DNA of 64,000 nt from Sindora glabra (GCA_020226215.1 CM035232.1:58227220-58291219), one strand, 5' to 3'. Shown: positions 26,210 to 37,885, counted from the stretch's first letter. Numbers and translations are program-made. Notes: generated from the letters alone by a model not told the origin.

Positions 26210-26640
26210 TTACTATTATAGGGTTGTAATATATGAAGAATAGCAGCAAATAATTTTGTTGCTAATTTGAACTAAGTAAAATGGCATATTTCAATTAGTA
26301 ACAAATTATTTTGTTTTGTTGCTAAATATGTTACAATTCTTTTTAACAAAATTTAACTTTTTCACCAAATGATTTCAAAATTTTATGAGAATTTTCTATT
26401 GCTAAATCTATTAGTAAATTAAAAAAATTATTTTGTTATTAATTCTGTGAGTAAATGTTTCATATAATTGAGCGATGAAATTAGTAGCAACTAATGAATG
26501 TATCATTGCTAATTTTGTTTGTAAAAGCCAAAATTTATATAATTTCTAGAATTGGAAAATTAATTAATTTTGCAATGTATATTCCGTTGCTAAATCATAG
26601 AATTTTATAGTGTACAATCATTAGATTATGCAGTGACATC
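26210..26640. repeat. Repeat with GTTGCTAA units, CACTA-like right end
   Basis: The units TTTTGTTGCTAAT, TAGTAACAAATT and their variants recur about every 40-60 bp in both orientations. The block ends with TTTTATAGTG (about 26,602-26,611), a terminus of CACTA style. No coding capacity. It is likely related in class to 18,003-18,480. Confidence 0.4.
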
Positions 26641-27117
26641 TTATTTGGTTGCTTTTCTTGCTAAAAGGTTAAAGTTATTAAATATAATTTAGTGACACCT
26701 AAATTGAATAAACATAATATTTAATCTCTTATTTATAAATATATCAACTATTATATTATTCAAATTTCATAATTAGCATTGCTAGTTTCTTATTTTTACT
26801 TTTATTATAATTATTCATATTTTCATTCACTTAAAATGTTAAAATAAATTTAAATTATTGAAGTTGATTGTCAAATAATACATTAACAATGTCAAATACA
26901 TACTTATTTTTTAATTATATTCTTTTTTATCATTTATTTTAACATCATATATGAAGTGAGGGATGAATAATTATAACAAAAATAAAAATAAAAGACTAAT
27001 AGTATTGATTATGAGATTTGAAAAATATAATACTTATCATCTTTATAGATAAGTAAAAATGGTAGTGGGGCGAAGTGAAGGCAAATTTGCCTTAAACTAC
27101 CCTACCCTTCCTTGCTA

Positions 27118-28300
27118 GAGGTATTAAAATAAGTTGAATTTAATAGGTTGACTTAATAATAATATAATTGTATATAATCTAGAATTAGAATTGATATAAA
27201 AAATGATAATAGTGGCCCAACATAGTAAAAAATTAAGATTAGTTAACTCAATATGATAAAAAATTAATATTGATAAGTATTAATTTGTTAGGTTAGTATG
27301 TTAGTTTGATAATAAAAGTAAATAACAAATAATTAATTTATTATTATTATTATTATATATATATATGAAAATAATAAATTTGATATATTAAAATTATATT
27401 TTAATAAATAATATAAAAATTATATATATGAGTAATATTATATAATTTTTAATATTAAAATTAATAAATTTATATATTTAATATTATTAACATTATGCAT
27501 TTAAGTTTATCAACATATATTGATTATATTAAAATTAAAAAATATTTATTAATAAGATTAATGAGTTTATATATTTAATATTGTTAATATAAATTACACA
27601 AAGTTATTAAAATAAATAATTATATTAAAATTAAAAAATTATTAAAAATTATGCAAAAAATTTAATTTAATCATAAAACTTAAAATTAATAAGAAACAAT
27701 TACATAAAGTGATTATTACAACTAAACATATATATAAAATAGTTACTATAATTAAATAAATATATTAATTAGAGTAATAAATTATTACTAATACAATAAA
27801 ATAATAATATATTTATATATATTATGAATTTAGTTAACAAGATATTTGTATCTATTTTAATTAATACTAAATTTTTTTAGTTTAGGTCTCGTAATTTTTG
27901 GTTACTCTTCTAATTTGAGATTTTTTATATTGAAAAAATATTGTGTTTTGATTTATTCTTTTAATATTTTAATTATATCCATTACTAATAATAATTTTTT
28001 AAGTGATAATAATAATAGTAATAATAATTAATTAATATTATGAAATTAATAATAAATAAACAAGTAAAGTAATAATAATAAAGTATAATGGGTTGCAAAA
28101 CTCATCAAAGATTGCTTGATAAAAGTTGATCTTGGCTTAGGATTAGGATGGTGCTGGGATTGGTATTATAATAACGTGGCTTGATTTAATTTGATAAAAA
28201 AGTAGTTCAATTTGAGATTAGTTCGATCTATAATTTTTACTTATTAGATTAGTTTGGTAAGGTTGCATTAATTTGTTTTGATAGCTCTACTCCTCGCACC
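27118..28300. repeat. Interspersed repeat family R, short copy
   Basis: It aligns with 23,240-25,050 at both ends and in the middle but is about 600 bp shorter and lacks the hAT-coding relic. The flanks (about 27,060-27,117, 28,290-28,380 and 28,760-28,890) contain degenerate GGGGC, TTGCC and GGCAAA motifs. Confidence 0.5.
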
Positions 28301-30079
28301 CTTCATCATTTGCCCTAATAGGATGGAGCAAGTTGGGGCATAATTCCCACAATTTATATGCTCTGCGAGGAAATTTAAAAAAAAGAAAAAATAAAAAATT
28401 AATAAAAATATTAAATTTACATATTTGAAATTCAAATAAAAATAATATATAATATTTAATATAATCTCACCATGTAAGTATAAAAATATACATAGTTTAG
28501 TAAATAATCTCAAATTATAAGGAAAATAATAAAGATTTATAATGTATAAATTCAGAGAAATATTAAATTTTAATTTTTTATTTTTATATAATAGTTAAAT
28601 TAAAAAATTAAAAACAAAATTATTAAAAAGCATTTTAGACAATTAAATTACTAAAATAACCTACATATACATATATAATATATATGTATTATTTATATAA
28701 ATAAATTTGTAATTTTATATATATAGAGTTCTATGAGACAAATTGTATTATTATTGTCGTGTGTTCCGAATTTACCTTAAGGCAAAAACATATCCTGTGC
28801 CTTATCTCATAGAGTAAATTCTTATACTATATCTATATCCATATCCTGTTGGGGCAAAATTTATAAGGCAAATATTTGTCCCACAATTATACCATCTCTA
28901 TAAATAACGTATTAAATGGTATATTTGCTCTAATGTGTTTAAATAGTGAATTTGTAAAAGATGTTGATTCAAATCTCTGTATTGTCATAAACGAAATCTA
29001 ATAGTATGTTACCAAATAGTATTAATTTTTTTTATCATTTTTATATAAGGAATGGGCTTAGATATTTTTTAATCTAAATTGAAAATCCAATTTTCTTTTG
29101 CCAAAAATGAAAAATCTAACCCAGAAAAAAGGTGAAAAAGAAAGGGTGCAAAGTCGTTACCAATAGATCCGATTTGCATATCATTTTTTGCCTTAACTTT
29201 TTGCCTTCCTTTTGACAGAGACAGTATAAAAATCCAGTACTTTTATATTGAAACCACAAAACTAAACTGCGCGGTGCCGAGGGATTAATAAAATTTATTT
29301 ATTTTCTAATCGGGTTTTTAATTCGATGGCTAAGTAATTATAAGTTTTGTTCTCGATTTTTATACAAATTTATTAGGTAATTTGTTCCTCTTAAACCCGG
29401 GATCTTTTGTGTAATAAAAAATTACTTATTTCAGTAAAGAAAAAAAGGCATATTTTTAATCTCAATTTTACAAAAATTAAACACAAATAAAATATTTAGA
29501 AGTGATAAAAATGTCAAAGAGGAAAACACTTATCTCAATTTTCGAAAAAAAAAGTAGAAAGAGCAAGTATCATTTTCGACGAGGACAACATTTATCTTAA
29601 TTTTCCCGCAGCGATTAAAAGCCGGATAACTAATTATCATAATTTTTTAAAATATTTTTAAATTTTTTTTGAACTTTCTAATACTGAATTATAAGTAATA
29701 ATCTTGATTAAAAAATAAATTACTTAGGATAGTTAACTAGATTATTCTTTAATTGTGATCGTAGGAAAAAAATTAAAATTTTAACTTATTCTAATCTCAT
29801 TCTTTTTTATCCTTTCACAATCACTATTCTTCTTCAAAGGGTATAAATTTAAAGTTTTAAAACTATACTAACCTCATCTTTTATATTAAATTTATAAATG
29901 ACTTTCAAAATTTTATTATTTAATTACTTGTAATGTTTTAATTAATAATAAAAAAATAAATCTATTTTAATTATTAAAGATTTAACCTTTTCATTTATAA
30001 GATAATTTAAATAAATAAAAATATATATTAAATAAGAATATACACAAATTTAATAATATTATATTTATTTTATAGAATT
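28301..30079. other. Intergenic DNA with scattered degenerate GC-containing motifs
   Basis: No gene is recognised. A mixed-composition segment at 29,130-29,420 includes GCGCGGTGCCGAGGG and AAACCCGGGATC, again resembling short transposon ends. The remainder is A/T rich. Confidence 0.4.
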
Positions 30080-30145
30080 TTATAGAGTTAGAACCTCTAA
30101 CCATATGGACAAAAAGTTTGCAACTCACCGCTAGGCTAACTTTTA
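30080..30145 (-). mobile_element. tRNA-derived head of a SINE
   Basis: On the minus strand TAGCCTAGCGGTGAGTT (30138-30122) fits an RNA polymerase III A box and GAGGTTCTAAC (30097-30087) fits a B box. They are 25 nt apart, in the order and approximate spacing of a tRNA promoter. The sequence does not complete a tRNA cloverleaf (the acceptor stem and CCA side are absent), so a SINE head or decayed tRNA relic is the best reading. The tail was not delimited. Confidence 0.55.
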
Positions 30146-30904
30146 TCAATTTTATATTTTTTTGAACTAAGAATATATATTTATTTTTGAATAATATAAA
30201 TTATATTTTTCTTTTTAAATAGAAAAAGTAAAAATTTAAAAATTAATAATTTTGATATAATTAAATTAATATATTTTATTATTCTCTTTAGTAATTTAAT
30301 ACTATATTAATTGATATTATCAAATCTAAAACAAATTATATATAATCAATTATTACAAAATTAATTGTTATAATTAATCATTATTTGATGTTATCTTGAA
30401 ATTAATTATTAATATTTCAAAATTAACTATTAATTAGTATTATCAAATATAAAATAAATTATATATAATAAATTATTTTATATTTTAATTAATTTTGAAA
30501 TTTTTTTTATAAATTTTACATGAAATTTTTTTTTATAAGTTTAACTTTCTATAAAAACTTATTTACCGCATAAATCAAACAACTTCATATTGTATTATAT
30601 AATCATTGTGATTTTTTAACTAATAGTATGATTTTTAATAATGAATACTTTTATTGAAAATATAAGTAGTATAAAAAATTTTAATGAGAGGAAAATTGTA
30701 ATATAAAATAAACTATAAAAGAATAACTTATTATTTAATTATAAATTTTTTTGAATAAAAACATTTAAAATCATTTTCTTCAAAAATTAATTATTATTAA
30801 AAATTATATAAACTATAAAATCAGATACATAATTAAGTGCATCGATAATCAATTTTTTTTAACACCGTTATCACATAAACGATTAAGCATTGACAGACTT
30901 AACT

Positions 30905-31003
30905 CAATCTTCACGTGGCCAATGCAACTATAGCGATAGCTACCCAAACGAAGCTTCAGCGTATAACATCACAGCCCAACTCACCACCATCATCCATATA
31001 AAT
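30905..31003 (+). promoter_or_regulatory. Promoter of the receptor kinase gene: G-box, CCAAT, TATA
   Basis: CACGTGGC (30912-30919) is a G-box/ABRE-type core and runs straight into CCAAT (30919-30923). TATAAAT (30997-31003) lies about 75 bp downstream. Base composition rises from A/T-rich to mixed just here, as at the edge of a gene. The inferred transcription start is about 31,030. The gene 1 kb downstream on the same strand fits. The G-box suggests bZIP/bHLH control, which is inference. Confidence 0.6.
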
Positions 31004-31029
31004 TTCAGTGCCCACCCACCTAAGCATCC

Positions 31030-31605
31030 CAATCAGAATTAGACACTCCCAAATTTTCTCGAGAAAATTTCCAAATTCTGTCTCTTCTTCAGCTAGATGA
31101 CAGTTTCCAAGCACTAAAACATTTACATCAACTAGGTCCCTTTTGAGCAATGAATGCATGCTTTGTCGGCCATTAGAGCTTCAGCCAAGAACTCTAGCGC
31201 GTCCTTTCAATCCACCTACAGATCCTTCGTACTCATCATTCCCTTCAAGAAACCAAAATTGCCTTTCCCCCCGTCCATTCGTCCACAGTTTCACGATTTT
31301 CTTCAGCTTGCAAAATGAAATAAAGTAATGCCCGGAATCTCGCTTTTCCTAATTCATTGCACTTTTAGCCTTATTGAACTGGAGAGAGCCAGTAAGGCGT
31401 TTAGGATAATTTCTGGACAATAATATCTTGGTGTTGATACCGAAGATCCTTACTATTCTTGGGAAAATCTAATTTTGGTATATTATATTTACGTCTGAGA
31501 TTCATGAAATCCATTTGTAACTCTTACTTCTCAAGGAGTTGATCCCAAGTTGTGGACTTGCTACTTCTATTATCTCTTTGATAAGCGATGATAATCTTCT
31601 TTGAG
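31030..31605 (+). promoter_or_regulatory. 5' leader exon with overlapping upstream ORFs
   Basis: The stretch between the TATA box and a candidate 5' splice site (GAG/GTATGT at 31605/31606) contains three ATGs within eleven bases, in three frames. They open short frames at 31150-31176 (8 codons), 31154-31318 (54 codons) and 31158-31328 (56 codons). All stop before the main ATG. Such a leader would normally restrain translation of the kinase. The two longer frames overlap in a GC-richer, CT-rich stretch and could instead be chance. The opposite-strand frame at 30956-31159 overlaps the promoter and is not supported. Confidence 0.45.
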
Positions 31606-32060
31606 GTATGTTAAGGCTCTGCTTTATTTAATGATTTCTAGATTGATCCGATTATTTATAAATTTTGTACTTTTCTTTTGATTTTGAGCTGAACGAACTG
31701 ATTGATTGAGATTCCAATTGCAGACCCCGTGTTTTATGCTCGTAATAATTGTCTTTATGTTTATTTATATTTCTTTAAAGTCTGAATTTTGAGATTTTTA
31801 TTTGTACAGTGTTTTTCATTTGTCGTCAATGTTTACTGGATTTCATTTATAGTTGATGTTTACCTAAAACAGGCTGGTCTATGGGTTCTCTGTTATCGAA
31901 TTTGACTATTGCAAATTGCGAGATTGATTCATTGTTAAAGGGCATAAAACCTCAGTAGTTGTGGCTTATTTCATTTTTTTCTATGGAAATTATGAAGGAT
32001 TAGGCAATGAGATGGACTTGCACACTCGTGTTCAAAATCTTAATTAGCAACTTTCTGCAG
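31606..32060 (+). other. Probable intron in the 5' untranslated leader
   Basis: The donor GTATGT at 31606 and acceptor TTTCTGCAG ending at 32060 bracket a T-rich, stop-filled stretch. Splicing here would remove the upstream in-frame ATG at 32007 and leave the ATG at 32076 fifteen bases into the next exon. Transcript evidence would decide. Confidence 0.5.
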
Positions 32061-32075
32061 GTCTTAATTAGTAAG

Positions 32076-35013
32076 ATGTCAGGAAATATTGATTCAAGGA
32101 GAGCATTGGCAGGCGGGTATTATGGAGTTTTACTATTATTGACTCTATTTCTTAGTACTACCAAAGGGTTGAACACAGAGGGGCAGTACCTCCTGGAGGT
32201 GAAGAATAGTCTACATGATGAATTTAACCATTTGGGAAACTGGAAATCTACTGATGAAACACCGTGCGGTTGGACGGGTGTAATTTGCTCTTCTCACTAT
32301 AATCCAGTGGTTTTGTCCCTTAATCTGACTTCAAGGAATCTTTCTGGAACTCTGAATCCTAGCATTGGGGGTCTAACCCACATAACTTATCTCAGTCTTT
32401 CTTACAATTGGCTGACAGGAGATATACCCAAGGAGATTGGGAATTGCTTGAGATTGGAATATCTTAGCTTGAACAATAATCAATTTGAAGGGAAGATTCC
32501 TGCTGAGTTAGGTAAGCTATCCTTTTTAATAAGTTTGAATATCTGTAACAACAAGATCTCTGGTACTCTTCCATATGAGTTTGGAAACTTATCCTCATTG
32601 ATTGATTTTGTGGCCTACACCAATAAACTTGTTGGCCCACTTCCTGCATCTATTGGAAACCTTAAATCTCTTAAAACTTTCAGAGCTGGTGGCAATGGCT
32701 TTTCTGGTAGCTTGCCAAATGAAATTGTTGGATGTCAGAGTTTGGAATATCTCGGTCTTGCACAAAATCAGATAGGAGGGGAACTACCAAAAGAAATTGG
32801 AATGCTTGGAAACTTAAAAGAATTGATTTTATGGGACAATCAGTTCTCTGGATCTATCCCTAAACAGCTCGGAAACTGTACCAGGCTTCAGAATCTTGCT
32901 CTATATGGGAATAATCTTGTTGGACCTGTACCTGTGGAGATTGGGAACCTTAAATCATTAAAGCAGTTGTATCTTTACAGAAATAAGTTAAATGGAACGA
33001 TTCCAAGAGCAATTGGGAATCTTTCTTTGGCAGAAGAAATTGACTTTTCGGAAAACTCTTTAACAGGTGATATTCCCTCTGACATCAGCAAAATCCAAGG
33101 CCTACGCTTACTATTTCTCTTTGAGAACCAGTTAACTGGTTTTATACCAAATGAATTAAGTAGCTTGAGGAACTTGACAAAGCTGGACCTCTCAATGAAT
33201 TGTCTCACTGGTTCAATTCCTTTCGGGTTCCAGTATTTGACTAGAATGTCTCAGTTGCAACTTTTTCAAAACTTTCTAACTGGTAATATTCCCCAGGAAC
33301 TTGGACTCTATAGTCCTCTTTGGGTGGTTGATTTTTCCAACAACAACTTGACTGGAAGAATTCCACCTCATCTATGTGGAAATTCCAAATTGATGTTGTT
33401 GAATCTGGCATCTAATCAACTGTATGGAAATATACCAACTGATATCTTGAACTGTAGATCATTGGCTCAACTGCTGCTGGTCGGAAATAGGCTTTCTGGT
33501 GGTTTTCCTTCGGAATTGTGTAAGCTGGCGAACATTACTGCTATTGAGTTGAACCAGAACAAGTTCAGTGGTCCAATTCCTCCTGAAATTGGGAACTGCA
33601 GGAAATTGCAAAGGCTTCATATTGCAGACAATTATTTCACAAAGGAATTGCCTACGGAAATAGGAAATCTTTCACAACTCGTAACCTTTAATGCTTCATT
33701 TAATTCTTTCATTGGTGAAATCCCACGTGAAATTGTTCAATGTAAAATGCTTCAGAGACTTGACCTCAGTTATAATAGCTTTGTTGGTTCCCTGCCAGAT
33801 GAGCTTGGAACACTTTCACAGTTGGAGATACTTGGGATTTCAGAAAATAAACTCTCTGGATATATCCCTGCAGCATTAGGTAACCTTTCTCATTTGACTG
33901 CCTTGCAGATGGGTGGAAATGTACTTTCTGGTGGAATTCCTCCTGAGTTGGGTTCTCTTTCAGGCTTGCAGATTGCTATGAATCTTAGTTACAATAATCT
34001 TAATGGAAATATACCATCTGAGCTTGGCAATCTCAATTTGCTTGAATTCCTCTTTCTCAATAATAATCATTTAAATGGTGTAATTCCCAGCACATTTGAA
34101 AATCTTTCAAGTTTACTGGGGTGTAACTTCTCCTACAATAACCTCTCTGGACCCATACCGCCCAATCCGCTGTTCCGAAGTATGGCGGTAAGCAGCTTTG
34201 CAGGTAACAGAGGCCTCTGTGGCGCGCCTCTTGATGCCTGCAACACTGATCCCTTGCCTCAGTCTATTACTCCAGAGGAAAGTGCTAATGCTCGTAGGGG
34301 AAAAATTGTCACAATAGTTGCATCTTCTGTCGGTGGTGTTTCTCTCATTTTAATTATAATCCTTCTATACGTTATGAGAAATCCGCCTGCGTCTAGTGCT
34401 TCATTGCGTGATTCTGAGATTCCTTCCTCAGAATCAGATATCTATTTTCCTCCAAAGGATGGTTTCACCTTCCAAGATCTCGTTGAGGCTACGGATGATT
34501 TCCATGACGCTTATGTTATTGGAAAGGGAGCATGTGGAATAGTTTACAAGGCTGTAATACAATCCGGGAAGACCATTGCTGTCAAGAAATTAGCATCTAA
34601 CAGGGAGGGGAACAACATTGAGAATAGCTTCCGGGCTGAAATTGTAACTCTTGGGAAGATAAGGCATCGAAATATAGTGAAGCTTTATGGTTTTTGCTAT
34701 CACCAGGGTTCTAATCTCCTACTTTATGAGTACATGGCAAGGGGTAGCTTAGGTGAACTTCTTCATGGTTCTGCTAGTAATTTGGAATGGCCAACTCGGT
34801 TCATGATTGCTCTTGGAGCTGCTGAGGGTCTTGCCTACTTGCATCACGACTGCAAGCCGAAAATTATTCACCGTGATATAAAATCTAACAACATTCTCCT
34901 TGATGAAAATTTTGAGGCCCATGTCGGTGATTTTGGTTTGGCAAAAGTGGTTGACATGCCTCAATCGAAATCAGTGTCAGCAGTTGCTGGATCTTATGGG
35001 TATATTGCTCCTG
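32076..35013 (+). CDS. LRR receptor-like protein kinase (subfamily XI, At2g33170-like), coding exon 1
   Basis: This encodes residues 1-979 of a predicted 1,101-residue plasma-membrane receptor kinase. In order: signal peptide (about 10-32, LLLLTLFLST core), N-terminal cap with the CGWTGVIC motif, about two dozen plant-type LRRs with GxIPxxLGNLxxL spacing (about 75-690), a single transmembrane helix (about 744-766) and a cytoplasmic kinase domain. Visible kinase elements are the glycine loop GKGACG (from 816), ATP-binding Lys 837 in AVKK, HRD Asp 934 (RD type) and DFG Asp 952. It closely resembles Arabidopsis At2g33170 along its whole length, including the LGLYSPLWVVDFS stretch. Start: I prefer ATG 32076 because a leader intron appears to end at 32060. 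The in-frame ATG at 32007 would add 23 residues ahead of the signal peptide. Exon 1 ends CCT-G at 35013, donor GTAAGC. The ligand is unknown; the relative suggests peptide perception. Confidence 0.93.
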
Positions 35014-35712
35014 GTAAGCTTCTAATTTTTGTTGATGATGTCTTGTATCTATAAAGTCACCACCGTCAATAATGTTTCATAGATTCCAGGAAGCACATTC
35101 CTTCCACTTAGCTTTTTCAAATTAATTTTGTATTTTATAATATATCTCTAAACAACCAGAACATCTACTTAGATTGAGAAATTTAGATACTTCTCTTCTT
35201 TAGATGATAAGAGCACCTCGTTTCTCTTCTATATTTTTTTTTTGGTTGAAGCATACATGAATTGTCCTGTTGGGTCATTGCTTTCTGTTAATTATGTTTT
35301 CCTGAAATGAATACAAATTTTGCATGCCAGGTTCTTGTTTGAACCTATTCTATGATTTACTCTTTCACCCATTTTAATATCTGACTACTGTTTGGAGAAC
35401 TAAATTAGGTAACTGAGCCAGTTTGAAAATGCTCGGTGTTATCAAAGATTTTGATACGGAAAGAAAGAAATTGGTTTGTTTTTAAGATTGATCTGTTAGT
35501 GGTGATTTTATCAGTCATTGTTTTGCATTTTAACATTTCAACTTTGCTGCCTAGGCATATAGTGCATTTAGTTGGGTTAGACCCCATGTCCATTCACCTT
35601 ATATTCTAGAATACTCTAGTAGTTTCGATTATGTATTAGAAGTGAGAAATGATTGTTTGATAGACGTGTGAGATTGCATGTAATACATGAAAACTAGGAA
35701 AAGGGGTTTGTT

Positions 35713-35727
35713 GGGGGGGGGGGGGGG
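35713..35727. repeat. Homopolymer of 15 G
   Basis: This is a pure G run inside the kinase intron, on the transcribed sense strand. It is likely variable in length and prone to sequencing error. Confidence 0.85.
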
Positions 35728-35928
35728 ACCGCACCAGAAGGGAGAACATTGAAAGATGACAGTTTGTTTGATTCCAATATAAGAAGATAAATGTCATTGT
35801 GGATCGTTTACATTTTATCCATTCCTGTGATATCCATTTCAGTGGATTTGCAACCCCTCGATTTCGTACTCGTCAATTAATTTCTATATAGGAGAGATAT
35901 AAGATACTATCTTTTATTCTAGGATCCA

Positions 35929-35935
<7 letters not shown>

Positions 35936-35959
<24 letters not shown>
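35936..35959. repeat. TA dinucleotide microsatellite
   Basis: Twelve TA units lie inside the kinase intron. Confidence 0.9.
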
Positions 35960-36183
35960 ATTGGGACCCACCTTTTGATTTGATACAAAAAGGATTTCTG
36001 CATCTATTTCCTAAATTCACACCCTTAATTTCCATTGAGGAGATCCATATTCCTATTTCAATATCTTTGCCTTGAACGCAAAACACTCCGTGTCCTCTAG
36101 CTTCTCAAATTTCTTAACTTAGTCTTGCCTTTTGGTTACTCAACATTACTCATCAATCATTGATTCTTTTTCTTGCATTGCAG

Positions 36184-36551
36184 AATATGCATATACTATG
36201 AAGGTCACTGAAAAGTGTGACATCTATAGCTATGGAGTTGTTGTCTTGGAGTTGCTAACTGGAAGAACTCCTGTTCAGCCACTAGATCAAGGAGGTGATC
36301 TTGTCACATGGGTTAAGAATTATATTCGAAGCCATAAAGGTGTATTGGCATCTGGGATACTTGATAATCGTCTTGATCTTCAAGACCAAACCACTGTGAA
36401 CCACATGCTTATGGTCTTGAAAATTGCTTTACTATGCACAAACTTGAATCCTCTTGGCCGGCCATCGATGCGGGAAGTTGTTTTGATGCTAATGGATTCC
36501 AATGAACAAGAAGAGACAGAAAGTTCTCTTAAACCTCTCTCCAACCTGTGA
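36184..36551 (+). CDS. LRR receptor-like protein kinase, coding exon 2 (kinase C-lobe)
   Basis: The exon completes the kinase from Glu 980 of APE to residue 1,101 and stops TGA at 36549-36551. It contains DIYSYGVVVLELLTGRTPVQ (subdomain IX, with the conserved Asp) and GRPSMREVVLML (subdomain XI, with the invariant Arg). A short tail with EQEE and a serine stretch follows. With exon 1 the total of 1,101 residues agrees with the length of the Arabidopsis relative. No stop or frameshift disrupts the joined reading frame, so the gene looks functional. Confidence 0.93.
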
Positions 36552-36830
36552 GGAACTTCCTCTGAAAAATGGCAAGTGAAAATATGTGACTACTTGAAAT
36601 TTTGTTAACACGATTTTTTCTTCTGCTCATTTTTCTTCTATTATTCGCAACCAGAGGAGAAAGAGGGATAGTTCCTGTAAATTCTTTGATTAGAATATGG
36701 TTACTGAACTTCCATTTCTACTTTATAGGAGTCATTGTCATCACTAATAGCATTTCCTTCTGGAATTCAATATAGTAAAATCGTTGTACAGTTGCAGATA
36801 CCAATAAAGATGTATCTTGAAGGTCATGCC
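36552..36830 (+). terminator. 3' untranslated region with poly(A) signal
   Basis: After the stop codon the sequence is T-rich. A canonical AATAAA lies at 36803-36808, about 250 bp downstream, followed by TGTATCTTG. This is a plausible cleavage region at about 36,820-36,840. Confidence 0.5.
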
Positions 36831-37612
36831 CTGGTGTTGATAAATATGCACAAGTTATTCATATAGCATGGTATTACTCACTTGAATATCTAAATTCGTT
36901 GGTATTAACACTATATTTCATGATTTGCAAACTGTTCATGAAAAGTTTGAGGAAAGATGTCAGAAGCATGCTTACTTAATATCTGATTTTAAACAGAGAT
37001 TTTAGATTTTCTTTTATCCTATTGAATGTTTGTAAGAGGTATACCCTCTATTCGGAACCATAAAAATTGAAAGTTAATTAATGTCAAAAGGATGTTTACA
37101 TACACACCACTCAAGAATGCAATTTATCTGCAAATCATGTTTTATATAAAAGTTTTAGATCGTGAAACTAGGCCAAGTTTTATGCGATTAACTGGAAGTT
37201 GTTTCATTTAGTATAAAGTACATGTATCCAACCTCTTACATTTCAAAGATTCGCAATAGCACCGTTAAAACTATGATATGGCTCACAGGAAAACCGTGCC
37301 TCAAAAGCTAACTACTAAAAGATCTTAAACAAGCATAAAATCCAACCCAATGTTCCATACGACTTATGTGAGATTCAAGCCCCGCATCTTGTTATTGGAC
37401 TCATAACAAACTAGCTTGAACATGAACAGTTCTCTTTTGTTTTCTACACCTTAAGTAGTAGAAGAGAGCAAGAATTAATGTGAAAAGTCAGAAAAATGAT
37501 ATATGTTCCTACGTTTGGAATTCATGGTCCATGTCCATCATATGAATTTTTCTAAAATTGATTCCTTTCTTTGTATTGGTTATGTTGAAGTGTGGATCTA
37601 GCATAATATTTC
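36831..37612. other. Intergenic DNA downstream of the kinase gene
   Basis: Mixed-composition sequence without a recognised gene or repeat. Confidence 0.45.
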
Positions 37613-37885
37613 CTAATGTAGTAATTTTGATACATTTTTTGTGTTTGTCTTGAGGGATTCCTTCATAAGTTTTATGAACCTTACTGATTTGCTAATTTCT
37701 ATCTTTGAAAAATTGATATCTCGTGATATTTCTTGTTCATCATTATTTTTGGATATTGTATTGATATCATTATGTATTTTAACATTAGTTACCAAGTTCT
37801 GTAGTCTTGTTGTAATTTCTTTCAATAATTCTTCATGGTTATTAAATCCTTCTAATTTGAAGGTTCCAATTTCATCTTGAGGCAT
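37613..37885 (-). CDS. Unassigned 90-residue open frame, possible relic
   Basis: The frame starts ATGCCTCAAGATGAA and gives a hydrophilic, helix-prone protein with HEELLKEITTRLQNL and many Lys, Asn and Ser residues. It has no domain I recognise. The composition is less biased than chance frames nearby. A second short piece continues in a shifted frame just downstream on the same strand (about 37,600-37,510, containing KKGINFRKIHMMDM), which suggests a broken longer coding sequence. It lies 1 kb from the pararetrovirus relic but on the opposite strand. It could be a fragment of a viral or retrotransposon protein or a host gene relic. A plus-strand frame (37641-37880) over the same bases is its shadow. 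Confidence 0.3.
   Translation of the reverse strand: MPQDEIGTFKLEGFNNHEELLKEITTRLQNLVTNVKIHNDINTISKNNDEQEISRDINFSKIEISKSVRFIKLMKESLKTNTKNVSKLLH

Larger units (their letters stand above)
35014..36183 (+). other. Coding intron, phase 1, within the kinase activation segment
   Basis: The donor is GTAAGC at 35014 and the acceptor TTGCATTGCAG ends at 36183. Splicing joins G to AA to make the Glu of the APE motif (980), giving APEYAYT. This intron position is typical of LRR-XI kinases. The intron is long (1,170 bp) and contains a run of 15 G (35713-35727) and a TA dinucleotide tract (about 35936-35959). Retention would add 13 residues and stop at 35054, deleting the C-lobe. Confidence 0.92.

Noticed and set aside
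30956..31159. 67-codon minus-strand frame across the promoter
   Set aside because: It overlaps the TATA box and leader of the kinase gene on the other strand, with no motif and no promoter of its own.
31143..31328. 61-codon plus-strand frame ahead of the kinase taken as a separate gene
   Set aside because: Its first 5 codons rely on a TTG start. From the real ATG at 31158 it is an upstream ORF in the leader, overlapped by another frame, with no domain.
32975..33208. Minus-strand and shifted frames within the LRR region
   Set aside because: Shadows of the repetitive LRR coding sequence on the other strand or frame.
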